DNA of 64,000 nt from Microglena sp. YARC (lineage: Eukaryota > Chlorophyta > Chlorophyceae > Chlamydomonadales > Chlamydomonadaceae). The notes beneath the pieces are model-generated. The model was not told the origin of the DNA. It worked only from the letters and a program-made list of their open reading frames with translations, and made no database searches. Below, one piece after another: positions 13,810 to 19,167 of the stretch (position 1 is the first letter of the stretch; each line of letters starts with the position of its first letter). The stretch spans positions 10,159,027 to 10,223,026 of the forward strand of contig CM039466.1 in NCBI GenBank assembly GCA_022414725.1, written 5' to 3'. Made by a program: the position numbers and the translations under genes.

Positions 13810-16459
13810 TGGCCCCCAAAGCTACAAAAAACTATAAAAAGCTTTACATACCTCTGAAACGCTGTCCCTGGAGGAGGCCTAAAACCATTAAGCTAGAAAA
13901 AAACAATTTGTTATAGACTTGAAAAGCGATATTTTCTCCAAAACGGGGTCAAAGCTAGCGATTGCTACATATAGCTGTAAAAACGCCCTGTTCCAGGTGC
14001 ACTAAGTTGTTTAAGGTTTGGATGAAGAGAGAGTTCAGGGAGCTGCTTAGAAGCTGCCGATCGTAGCTGAAAATAAGACTTTGTAGCATGCACCAGAGCA
14101 TTCAGCATTGGTCGACCTAGTACGTATCAGATATGATTATGTGGTTATGTATTTGGTTCATTATGTGGTTATGTATTTAGTTAATCTAGTACGTATCAAT
14201 TATAATTATGTGGTTTTCTATTTGGTTAATCTAGTATGTATCATATAATTATCTGGTTAATTATTTGCTTAATTAAGTGGTTGTGTATTTGCTTAATTAT
14301 GTGGTTGTGTATTTGGTTAACCTAGGTTGTATCATGCATATTTATGTGGTTACAATTATATGTTAAAAACAAAATAAATCATTATAGTTATTATTTTTTA
14401 TAATGTGTATTTTCAATTATACGTTATATGTACCAAAATATGATAAATTTACAGTTAGCCAGATATGAGGTATACATTGGGCTCAATTGTGGGGTTCAGT
14501 TTACCAGTGCAAGTTTGTACACAGCCCTTCCCGATAAGTTAAGTTAGGCAAGTTGCTTTAGCCTATTTGGCTACGCCTTGACCGGCTAAACTGTAAACAC
14601 ACACACAAAATGCACACAACATTGGGCTTTACATTCAATTGTATGCATCCCATATGAGAGTAACGAGGCAAGTGCAGGTAACAACATACATGTGGAATAC
14701 CTTTGCTGTCTAGAGTTGAGGCTAGTACACCAGGGTACTACAAAGCGCGCGCTGTAGCGCGATTTCGCGCACGCTTTTAAAACCCCACTGCGCATTTCGC
14801 ACAGTTTATCGACCCCCTGTGGACGCAGCGCACAGTTTTGCGTTTTTCACACCACAAAGCGCTGACCAATTTGACGTTCGTGCGCTTTAAGTGCTGACCA
14901 ATTTGACCAAATGTAGTACCCTGTAATTAACCAACTAGATCTCCAAACAACCCTGCACCTATGCTCACTTTTCAGGTCACCGCTGGGGCTGTGTGAGCCC
15001 TAGTTGAGGCTTGTGAACCTATAACTCCAAACAACACTGAACCTTATCAACTTCCAGGTCACCGCTGTCACGCGGTAGTCCGAGCTCAGGCACAGCAAAT
15101 CTATGGGTCAGCGAAAGCAAAGCCCACAATAACCATTCCCCTGTGCAAGCAATCAGAAAGGATCCTTCAATTGCACACCCTGTGGGAAGGCGTAACAATC
15201 CCCAATTTTCAATTTGTAGGTCGCCGCTGGGGCTGTGTTGGCCATAGTTGGGGCTTGTGAACCTAGAAGTCCAAACAACCCTGCTCCTTTCAGGTCACCG
15301 CTGGGGCTGTGTTGGCCATAGTTGGGGCTTGTGAACCTAGAACTCCAAACAACCCTGCTCCTTTCAGGTCGCCGCTGGGGCTGTGTTGGCCATAGTTGGG
15401 TCTTGTGAACCTAGAACTCCAAACAACCCTGCTCCTTTCAGGTCGCTGCTGGGGCTGTGTTGGCCATAGTTGGGGCTTGTGAACCTAGAACTCCAAACAA
15501 CCCTGCTCCTTTCAGGTCGCCGCTGGGGCTGTGTTGGCCATAGTTGAGGCCATTACATTACATTTCAATTCATGTTGAAGTCTACTTGACGCCACGAGGG
15601 TGTATGAGACTCTGTGCTTTACCAAAAAGAAAAAGCACCCACACAACAAACAAAAAAATGAAAATGGAGCACCAGATCTTGGCAAACTGTGATGGTATCG
15701 TGAACCATATTTCAATTGTCAGGTCACCGCTGGGGCAGTGTTGGCCATAGTTGAGGCTATGCAGATGGAGCACCAGATCGTGGCAAGGCGTAACAATTCC
15801 CATTTTCAATTGCCAGGTCACCGTTGGGGCAGTGTTGGCCATAGTTGAGGCCATGCAGATGGAGCACCAGATCGTGGCAAGGCGTTTCAATTCCCATTTT
15901 TCAATTTCCAGGTCACCGTTGGGGCAGTGTTGGCCATAGTTGAGGCCATGCAGATGGAGCACCAGATCGTGGCAAGGCGTTTCAATTCCCATTTTTCAAT
16001 TTCCAGGTCACCGCTGGGGCAGTGTTGGCCATTGTTGAGGCCATTAAGATAGAGCACCCGATCGTGGCAAGGCGTAACAATTCCCATTTTTCTATTTTCA
16101 GGTCACCGCTGGGGCAGTGTTGGCCATAGTTGAGGCCATGAAGACGGAGCACCCGATCATGGCAAGGCGTTTAAATTCCCATTTTTCAATTTCCAGGTCA
16201 CCGCTGGGGCAGTGTTGGCCATTGTTGAGGCCATGAAGATGGAGCACCCGATCGTGGCAAGGCGTAACAATTCACATTTTTCAATTTCCAGGTCACCGCT
16301 GGGGCAGTGTTGGCCATTGTTGAGGCTATGAAGATGGAGCACCCGATCGTGGCCACCTGTGATGGTATTGTTAATGACCTCACTGTCTCGCCTGGAGCCC
16401 AAATCTTGGATGGTCAAGCTTTGATGTGGATAGAGAAGGAGGCAGCAGAGACAAGCTAA
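1..16459 (+). CDS. MCCA: 3-methylcrotonyl-CoA carboxylase alpha (biotin) subunit, C-terminal half, 7 exons
   Basis: Exons 189-304, 4393-4482, 7119-7301, 9086-9277, 11127-11338, 13221-13344 and 16292-16459 join with matching phases and GT-AG borders; the 5' half of the gene lies outside the window. The product is the biotin-dependent carboxylase subunit that carboxylates biotin and hands it to the beta subunit in mitochondrial leucine breakdown (family knowledge). Visible order: end of the biotin-carboxylase domain (VRVDSGV-like stretch, YDPMIAK), the MCC-typical 'FLRRLAAHPSFEA..D..T.FI..H' segment, a divergent linker/BT region, then a biotinyl domain with SPMPGRVVK, EAMKMEH (biotin Lys codon 16331-16333) and a stop at 16457. 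The 'T.FI..H' segment favours MCC over propionyl-CoA carboxylase. Nearly every junction is flanked by tandem copies of its own exon edge. The visible part encodes about 360 residues in 16 kb. Confidence 0.88.
46..180. repeat. Tandem ~50-bp units with TTTAGGG telomere-type motifs
   Basis: About three units of the form (T/C)CCAGCTG(C/T)GCTGTC followed by GGGTTTAGGGTTTAGGGTTCC. The TTTAGGG heptamer is the plant/green algal telomere type, here interstitial. Each unit carries a CCAG acceptor-like end. Confidence 0.7.
189..304 (+). CDS. MCCA: MCCA exon (biotin carboxylase domain end)
   Basis: Starts after TTCAG and ends before GTGAGT. It encodes GAGTVHRWRPP...GGAIRVDSGVHEGDD and VGIN, matching the MCC 'G.L.R.R.P....VRVD.GV.EGD' region. 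It enters with two bases of a split codon and leaves in phase 0, joining exactly to YDPMIAK of the next exon. Confidence 0.85.
325..480 (+). pseudogene. Decayed full-length copy of the YDPMIAK exon with its intron end
   Basis: The about 85 bases before CTGCAG match those before the real exon (4325-4392). What follows reads YAPIIDKVMCWDPDKQ, a degenerate version of YDPMIAKVVCWGPDRS. With a similar copy at 3911 it brackets the 43-bp satellite. Confidence 0.8.
480..4300 (+). repeat. 43-bp satellite (~85 copies) built from the 3' splice site and start of the YDPMIAK exon
   Basis: Unit: CTCTTCCTGCAACTGCAG followed by TACGACCCCATGAT and TGTATCTGTAC, 43 nt, repeated nearly perfectly with a few short or fused units. 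CTGCAG plus TACGACCCCATGAT is the acceptor and first codons (YDPM) of the real exon at 4393. As 43 is not a multiple of 3 the satellite opens long meaningless ORFs on both strands. Units toward 4000-4300 are longer and include an extra AAATAAAACGCTG segment. Confidence 0.95.
3911..3980 (+). pseudogene. Second decayed copy of the YDPMIAK exon
   Basis: After CTGCAG the sequence reads YDPMIAKVGCWGHDKQSV. It is closer to the functional exon than the 411 copy but lacks the LRHALANTQ end and a donor in the right place. Confidence 0.8.
4393..4482 (+). CDS. MCCA: MCCA exon (YDPMIAK)
   Basis: CTGCAG acceptor and GTGCGT donor; 30 codons in phase 0-0 from YDPMIAKVVCWG to LRHALANTQ. This is the signature end of the biotin-carboxylase domain of MCC/PCC alpha subunits. 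It is the template of the preceding satellite. Confidence 0.92.
4521..4733. mobile_element. hAT-type MITE, CGCTATATATAGCG family
   Basis: Begins CAGTGATTT and ends AAAAATCCCTG, so the termini are CAGNGATTT-like inverted repeats; the inner end carries the palindrome CGCTATATATAGCG. Flanking octamers TACTATGT and TCCTGTGT agree at 6 of 8 positions, as expected for an old hAT target duplication. Related copies lie at 13689-13989 and 45596-45750. Confidence 0.7.
4885..4960 (+). repeat. Interspersed repeat Z (GGTTGGGCAAGTC...CTGGACTGTAA)
   Basis: Contains AAGCCCTTCCTA, GGTTGGGCAAGTC, GCCTATTTGGCC, CCCTTGGACTGTAA. The same block recurs at 11955-12018, 14490-14610, 17845-18020, and inverted at 43440-43495, 43700-43795 and 63575-63650. 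It has no coding potential; the transposon class is unknown. Confidence 0.75.
4961..5155 (-). mobile_element. tRNA-derived SINE
   Basis: On the minus strand an A box (TGGCTCAATGGTAGAGC) and a B box (GGTTTGAATCC) lie about 35 bases apart, as in a tRNA gene. The element ends in a hairpin tail CACGCCCCATCAGGCGTT. The anticodon arm does not form a good tRNA. A second headed copy is at 50191-50330; tail-only copies are at 12604-12740 and 45111-45160. Confidence 0.7.
5480..7118 (+). repeat. ~175-bp tandem array of the VSGLPLNLHFLRR exon start with its acceptor
   Basis: Each unit carries (C)ATCCAG followed by about 115-130 bases homologous to the real exon at 7119, then a spacer with AAGCAAGACCTCATCACATG and TGCCTGGT. 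Exon-like starts lie at 5894, 6062, 6229, 6403, 6577, 6756 and 6938, plus an older partial unit split by the MITE. Most units keep the reading frame through 'ELTT.FI' but none has a clear donor. Confidence 0.9.
5529..5706. mobile_element. hAT-type MITE, TAGGGAACGGCAA family, with perfect 8-bp TSD
   Basis: Termini TAGGGATCGGCAA and TTGCCGTTCCCTA are inverted repeats; the interior is full of ATGATATCAT palindromes and a GCCGGCGGTGTGCCTAGG core. It is flanked by perfect CATATTTG duplications at 5521-5528 and 5707-5714. It is inserted in the spacer of a decoy-exon unit of the MCCA array. Confidence 0.9.
7119..7301 (+). CDS. MCCA: MCCA exon (FLRRLAAHPSFEA)
   Basis: ATCCAG acceptor, GTAAGG donor, 61 codons phase 0-0. 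It encodes VSGLPLNLHFLRRLAAHPSF...ELTTAFIATHKDELM...AAIAAIARHQIM, matching the MCC alpha segment after the YDPMIAK..ALR..L block. It is the 3'-most copy of the array and the only one leading into a good donor. Confidence 0.9.
7302..7720 (+). repeat. Donor-side exon-edge copies with long poly-G and (GT)n
   Basis: GCAAGGCACCAGATCATG plus GTAAGG or GTGAGG (the 3' end of the preceding exon and its donor) is repeated at about 7434-7475 and 7606-7636. Between them lie G runs, the longest 57 nt at 7505-7561, and GT-rich tracts. Confidence 0.85.
7740..8320 (+). repeat. AT-rich intron with decayed acceptor copies
   Basis: Three old units contain 'CACCCATACA..ACTCACATCC' and TGCAGGTTG(A/G)G followed by TTTTTAATTT. 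They resemble the later array units before 9086 but the exon part is lost. No gene is seen. Confidence 0.55.
8325..9085 (+). repeat. Acceptor-side array of the VAKQKM exon start
   Basis: Units of about 90-160 bp carry ATGCAGGTTGCGAAGCAG-type acceptor plus exon start and continue with AAGCCCTCCCTCTACCACAG...AATGGGCCC. AG borders lie before 8330, 8488, 8616, 8745 and 8903; another unit near 8995 has lost the AG. Copies 8330 and 8488 read AAGATGGTAAGC, a possible micro-exon donor; the real exon has GGCAAGC there. Confidence 0.85.
9086..9277 (+). CDS. MCCA: MCCA exon (linker/BT region)
   Basis: TGCAG acceptor, GTTAGT donor, 64 codons phase 0-0: VAKQKMASPPS...MGPWAIADGKRLWG...LSLRVTVNSSTSFE. Assigned by position, phase and its place between recognisable MCC exons; the BT region is poorly conserved in this family. 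Confidence 0.75.
9278..10088 (+). repeat. Donor-side array (AGCTTTGAG|GTTAGTGC) with purine-rich simple repeats
   Basis: Copies of the 3' edge of the preceding exon, CAAGCTG..CTGA(A)AGT...AGCTTTGAG plus GTTAGTGC, end near 9465, 9769 and 9921. Spacers hold (GGGA)n, (GA)n and poly-G tracts. A partial copy of the next exon's end lies at about 10030-10088. Confidence 0.85.
10137..11078 (+). repeat. Six decoy or cassette copies of a 38-codon MCCA exon segment
   Basis: Exon-like blocks 10137-10250, 10308-10421, 10470-10583, 10632-10745, 10803-10916 and 10965-11078 are each exactly 114 nt, open, start after CCAG and end AGGAAG|GTACAC. Each encodes VVCPNGDAS...I.AMxxIKAxxDGRK with amino-acid differences. 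Copies 4-6 repeat the order of variant types of copies 1-3, giving a higher-order repeat of about 495 bp. In the seventh copy the same GTACAC is read through as coding sequence. Confidence 0.92.
11127..11338 (+). CDS. MCCA: MCCA exon (BT region, VVCPNGDAS)
   Basis: CCCAG acceptor, GTGTGT donor. It enters in phase 0 after ...SSTSFE and leaves after two bases of a codon. The product runs from VVCPNGDASKDES through VDGRKVHADVSFHRHGAMED to EMESYEFR; the split AG+G codon joins exactly to the next exon. The BT-domain assignment is by context. Confidence 0.8.
11339..11915 (+). repeat. Donor-side array (GAGAGCTATGAGTTCAG|GT)
   Basis: Copies of the end of the preceding exon, TCGCTTTGGATGC...GAGATG..GAGC(T)..GAGT(T)CAG plus GTATGTGG or GTTTGTG, end near 11587, 11800 and 11860. 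C runs and ATGCCCC plus (CA)n separate them. Confidence 0.85.
11955..12018 (+). repeat. Interspersed repeat Z copy
   Basis: Contains GGTTGGGCAAGTCCCTTGAG, GCCTATTTGGC and CCCTGGACTGTAAC, as in the copy at 4885. The following 200 bases up to about 12280 show no gene. Confidence 0.7.
12285..12455 (+). pseudogene. Broken copy of the MCCA exon at 13221, split by (GT)n
   Basis: CATCCCACCAG plus GTGGCTGGTGCA and, after a GT-rich tract, CCAACATGTGGAGCAAAG and ATGCGATG match the real CATCCGTCCAG plus GTGGCCGGTGCA and AACATGGAGCAAGG at 13210. The rest is lost. Confidence 0.7.
12604..12745 (-). repeat. Three tandem SINE tails
   Basis: Three repeats of AAAAGATAACGCCTGGAGG and GGCGTGGTGTTAAGGGTAGCC, the tail module of the SINE at 4961. 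ACGCC/GGCGT can pair as a hairpin. No tRNA-like head is present. Confidence 0.7.
12885..13180. repeat. ~115-bp tandem repeat, about 3 copies
   Basis: Units contain TGTGAACTCA(T/C)GGTATGATG, TGTGTATGTACATGTG, TGTGTGTGCATATGGCTC and ACATCACAGACCTGAT.ATCC. It lies in the intron before the biotinyl exon. No coding signal. Confidence 0.8.
13221..13344 (+). CDS. MCCA: MCCA exon (start of biotinyl domain, SPMPGRVVK)
   Basis: GTCCAG acceptor, GTGAGA donor. The first base completes the split Arg codon, then WPVQTWSKDAMAGS...AAGGGKVVSPMPGRVVKLL and VAAGDK in phase 0. '(A/S)PM.G.V..V.V..GD.V' is the conserved start of the biotinyl domain. Confidence 0.92.
13345..13576 (+). repeat. Simple repeats and one donor-side exon copy
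   Basis: (CCA)n, a C-rich stretch, then AT-rich DNA. CATGGCAGCGGATGATAAGG at about 13540 is a decayed copy of the exon end GTGGCAGCGGGTGATAAGG; its donor is altered to GCGTGG. Confidence 0.6.
13585..14085. mobile_element. Repeat W copy (TIR AGCAGCTTCTAGGCAGCTCC) split by a MITE
   Basis: The left end AAGCTACCAGAAGCAGCTTC and AGGCAGCTCCCTGA is inverted at the right end as TCAGGGAGCTGCTTAGAAGC and CGTAGCTG. Related W elements lie at 17100-17290, 43228-43412, 47470-47655 and a half copy at 40620-40690; their ends read (T)GGGCTACG..GTAGCAGCTT and inverse. Confidence 0.65.
13689..13989. mobile_element. hAT-type MITE, CGCTATATATAGCG family, nested in repeat W
   Basis: Ends CAGGGATTTGTTCCGCTATA and inverse (TATAGCTGTAAAAACGCCCTG-like). 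Flanking octamers TTCCTGGT and TTCCAGGT match at 7 of 8, a hAT-length duplication. It contains a run of C at about 13777-13805. Confidence 0.8.
14105..14345. repeat. AT-rich tandem units (TTATGTGGTTATGTATTTGG)
   Basis: Repeats of about 40-75 bp with CTAGTACGTATCA, AATTATGTGG and TGTATTTGGTTAA. No coding signal. Confidence 0.75.
14490..14610 (+). repeat. Interspersed repeat Z copy, with GGGGTTCAGTTTACCAGTGC head
   Basis: Longer version of the block at 4885: GGGGTTCAGTT(T/C)A(C)CAGTGC, then AGCCCTTCC, GGCAAGT and GCCTATTTGGCTACGCC, ending in (CA)n. Confidence 0.7.
14731..14923. mobile_element. hAT-type MITE, CAGGGTACTACAAA family
   Basis: Ends CAGGGTACTACAAAGCGC and (inverted) TGTAGTACCCTG, with GCGC-rich inner inverted repeats. 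Flanking octamers TAGTACAC and TAATTAAC match at 5 of 8. The sister copy at 46608 has a perfect duplication. Confidence 0.75.
14970..16291 (+). repeat. Array of biotin-site exon starts (74-bp and 95-bp units)
   Basis: A 74-bp block repeats with AG borders before 15220, 15294, 15368, 15442 and 15516 (plus older copies near 14978 and 15060). A 95-bp block follows with borders before 15723, 15817, 15912, 16007, 16102 and 16197. Each has CAGGTC(A/G)CCGCTGGGGC then GTGTTGGCCAT.GTTG. In the 95-bp units the biotin motif reads AMQM three times, then AIKI, AMKT and AMKM. Confidence 0.95.
15545..15665 (+). repeat. Interspersed repeat U inside the biotin-exon array
   Basis: ATTACATT...GTTGAAGTCTACTTGAC, GAGGGTGTATGAGACTCTGT and AAAAAGAAAAAGCACCCAC recur at 17655-17765. 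It interrupts the array between the 74-bp and 95-bp parts. Confidence 0.7.
16292..16459 (+). CDS. MCCA: MCCA terminal exon (biotin attachment site)
   Basis: TTTCCAG acceptor, 55 codons and TAA: VTAGAVLAIVEAMKMEHPIV then ATCDGIVNDLTVSPG...LDGQALMWIEKEAAETS. Lys codon 16331-16333 in AMKM is the biotin acceptor. It is the last, and only complete, member of the preceding array. Confidence 0.95.
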   Translation, partial: VTAGAVLAIVEAMKMEHPIVATCDGIVNDLTVSPGAQILDGQALMWIEKEAAETS

Positions 16460-16825
16460 CACCATAGGACAATAGACAAGCTAACACCATAGGACAACAG
16501 ACAAGCTAACACCATAGGACGATAGACAAGCTAACACCATGGGACGATATACAAGCTAAAATATTGGATGGTCGAGCTTTGATGTGGATAGAGGAGGAGG
16601 CAGCAGAGGCAAGCTAACACCATAGGGCAATAGACAAGCTAACACCATACGACGATAGACAAGCTAAAATCTTTGATGGTCAAGCTTTGATGTTGATAGA
16701 GAAGGAGGCAGCAGAGACAAGCTAATACCATAGGACAATAGACAAGCTAACACCATAGGACGATAGACAAGCTAACACCATAGGACAATAGACAAGCTAA
16801 CAGCTTAGGACAACATAAAAACTCT
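16460..16825 (+). repeat. Copies of the MCCA terminal exon end downstream of the stop
   Basis: A 26-bp unit ACAAGCTAACACCATAGGAC(A/G)ATAG repeats. Two longer units (from about 16558 and 16668) repeat TTGGATGGTC.AGCTTTGATG to GAGGCAGCAGAG.CAAGCTAA, that is, the last about 60 bases of the CDS with its stop. Confidence 0.9.
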
Positions 16826-16889
16826 TGCCCTGTGGCAAGGCGTTACAATTTTCATTTTCATCAGCAGTTGAGACACTAGTACTCTAGTG

Positions 16890-17095
16890 TTCTGTTTATA
16901 GTCATGAGGTACCTCAAAGCTGACCGTCAACATTCAGGCACATGTTAGTGCTAGCTGGCCAGGCTTGGGCATGGATTGGACCAACCTGAGTTACCTCAAA
17001 GCTGACCGTCAACGTTCAGGCCCATGTTGGTGCTAGCTGGCCTGGCTTGGGCATGCCTTGGGCAGGGCTTGGACCAACCTGAGTTACCTGAAAGC
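16890..17095. repeat. ~85-bp tandem repeat, 2-3 copies
   Basis: ACCTCAAAGCTGACCGTCAA, TCAGGC.CATGTT.GTGCTAG and CTGGCC.GGCTTGGGCATG recur. No coding signal. Confidence 0.75.
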
Positions 17096-17099
17096 TGAA

Positions 17100-17530
17100 C
17101 GCTGCACTGTTTCTTTTGGGGCTACTCATGGCAGCTTCCCGCTAGCTCTAAAATCCAGCCACTTGGACAAACCCATAGCTTGCAGCTGCATTGGAATGCC
17201 TGTCATGTCAGCTTTCAGACGCACTAGCTAGCTTCAGGTTTGGCCCAAGGACAGGGAAAGGGAGTTTTCTAGGAAGTGCTACACGTAGCAAAAAACAGAA
17301 GCAGTATTTGTGTATGCATCAGGTTGTTTAGGCATCAGCCCTTCGACTTGCCAGTGTTCTGGAAGAGCTGAGGCCATGTGATTCAAATTGTCTTGTATTG
17401 ATACATCAATTGGACGTTATTGTTACATAGTTTTGCTGCCAACTCTGGGCTGCTCACCATCTTCTAATTCCGAGTCCCCCCATGTGATACCCACGGAATC
17501 CAGGTAGCATACTTAGGAGGTTAGGCAGTC
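17100..17530. repeat. Repeat W copy followed by repeat Y copy
   Basis: 17100-17290 has the W-type ends (GGGGCTACTCATGGCAGCTT...GTAGCAAAAAACAG). From about 17425, GTTACATAGTT, TGGGCTGCTCACC and CATGTGATACCCACGGAATC match the block at 63745-63870 (repeat Y), with related TTGGTTACA..GCTTCAGC..GC pieces near 24610, 29040, 50135 and 63915. Confidence 0.6.
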
Positions 17531-17654
17531 TTAAAATTTGTCCAGGTCCATTGAAACACACACATGGCGTTTTAGTGCCTTCTACAGCTTTTTAGGCCCT
17601 TTTAGGACGAAAAAATGTTTTTCTACTTATATTACAGTGATGATTTAAAACTTG

Positions 17655-18020
17655 TCCAGGTCCATTACATAACATTACATGTTAAAGTCTACTTGACACC
17701 GCGAGGTTGTATGAGACTCTGTGCTTTAAACAAAAAGAAAAAGCACCCACAAAGCAAAAGACCCCATTACATCAGGGGACCATTGAAACACACACATGCA
17801 ATGATCACTTAAGCACGAACTCAGGGCCCCCGTCGGTAAAACGATTGTTTGGGGTTCAGTTCATCAGTGCTTTGTTTTTTTAAGCCCTTCTTATCTCGGT
17901 TGGGCAAGTCTCTTTAGCCTATTTGGCCTACCCCTGGACTGTAACATACATACAATTTGTCCATTTAGCCGTATTGGGCCTATTTGGCTGCCCCTCAAAC
18001 GGCTATAGTGTGAACACACA
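17655..18020 (+). repeat. Repeat U and repeat Z copies
   Basis: 17655-17765 matches 15545-15665. 17845-18020 holds ACGATTGTTTGGGGTTCAGT, AAGCCCTTCTTATCTCGGTT and a doubled GCCTATTTGGC block. Confidence 0.7.
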
Positions 18021-18500
18021 CATTGATACATGTCGCAAGCTGATCAGATGGTCGAATCGTTCATACCACCGCTAACATTCCGATTAAGCGTTACCTAGAG
18101 GTTCCCACAGCATGGGTTTGATCTTAGTGCCGAAGAAGATTCCGAAGTCAGCGGTCACCTCAGCTTTGCCGCACGTGCCATTACTTCTGCCGCCAGGTTC
18201 GAACTCGCCAGGAGTAGTTAGAAATACATAATCTCTTAACATGCAAACTGCTTGATCCAAGCTGGAATTTAAAGCTTTATATCAGTATGGCTCCAGCCTG
18301 TCTAAATAGTTCAGACTTTCAAGAGATGACCTTCAAGAGACTTTCAAGAGTTGGGCTTTGTGCTCTGGATTGACTGTCTTGGCATCCTTCCCCTTCCCGC
18401 TGTCCTTTCCGCTCTTCTTTCCGCCTCTATTTTGTTTCCTCTTTTGGACTGACCTTTTTTGTCTTTCAGGTTTGTGGGGGTGCCTTAAAAACCCTAATGC
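18021..18500. other. No gene recognised
   Basis: Mixed-composition sequence without an ORF or repeat I recognise, except a short ACTTTCAAGAGA duplication near 18320-18355. Confidence 0.5.
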
Positions 18501-18550
18501 TTTGTGCTAAAAAATTGGATGGTCGACAGGTTGTGCTGCTGTCCTGTCTC

Positions 18551-18797
18551 TGTTGTTCACCGGGTTTCACCGGCTCACCTAGAGTGACTTAGAGTGCACA
18601 GGACTACCTCCCTGTTGCACTGTACTGCGATGCCGCTGCCAGCTATGGCACGGACTCTGATGCCGGTACCCTGAGGTGCCGCGCCATCTCAGTACTTCCT
18701 CCTAGCGCATTGATCCAATGCTTATCTAACTGTAAAGATCTTATCCTTACCGTCTTCCCCTCGTCTCTGTGCTCTGCACATACTCCGGAAACTCACA
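18551..18797 (+). repeat. 5' LTR of gag-only element
   Basis: 247 bp, starts TGTTG and ends CTCACA; partner at 23082-23328. Confidence 0.92.
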
Positions 18798-18815
18798 GGT
18801 TACGGTCCCATTCGC
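18798..18815 (+). promoter_or_regulatory. Putative primer binding site
   Basis: GGTTACGGTCCCATT directly follows the LTR. It lacks the TGG of a full 3'-end tRNA primer but resembles the GGTTATGGGCCC-type site of Drosophila copia, which uses an internal (anticodon-stem) half of initiator tRNA. This is inferred from similarity only. Confidence 0.45.
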
Positions 18816-19167
18816 TTTAGATTGTCCTTGCTCGACGGTATTCCGAGCTGAAGGGCATTTTGATTGTTGTCGCGCGGAGTGAATCAATTGAAAGGATCGA
18901 GTAAGGCTCTCCACCCGACAAGAACCTCCCCGCTGGGACACCACTCTTGTGCGGTATATCATCCGCGTATCCGGATTGATTCTGCTCCATTGAGCATCAA
19001 GCTGTCGTCCAGCACACACACACACCCCTCACCCCCCCCTGACAACCATCTCTACCTCCACTCCGCCCCCACCACCCCCTTCCCATCTCCCACGTCCCGT
19101 TGCTTACGCAACCTCAGCCGTCTCTCAACCACCTCCTGACCTATCATCTCTCAAGATCTCTCCCCAG

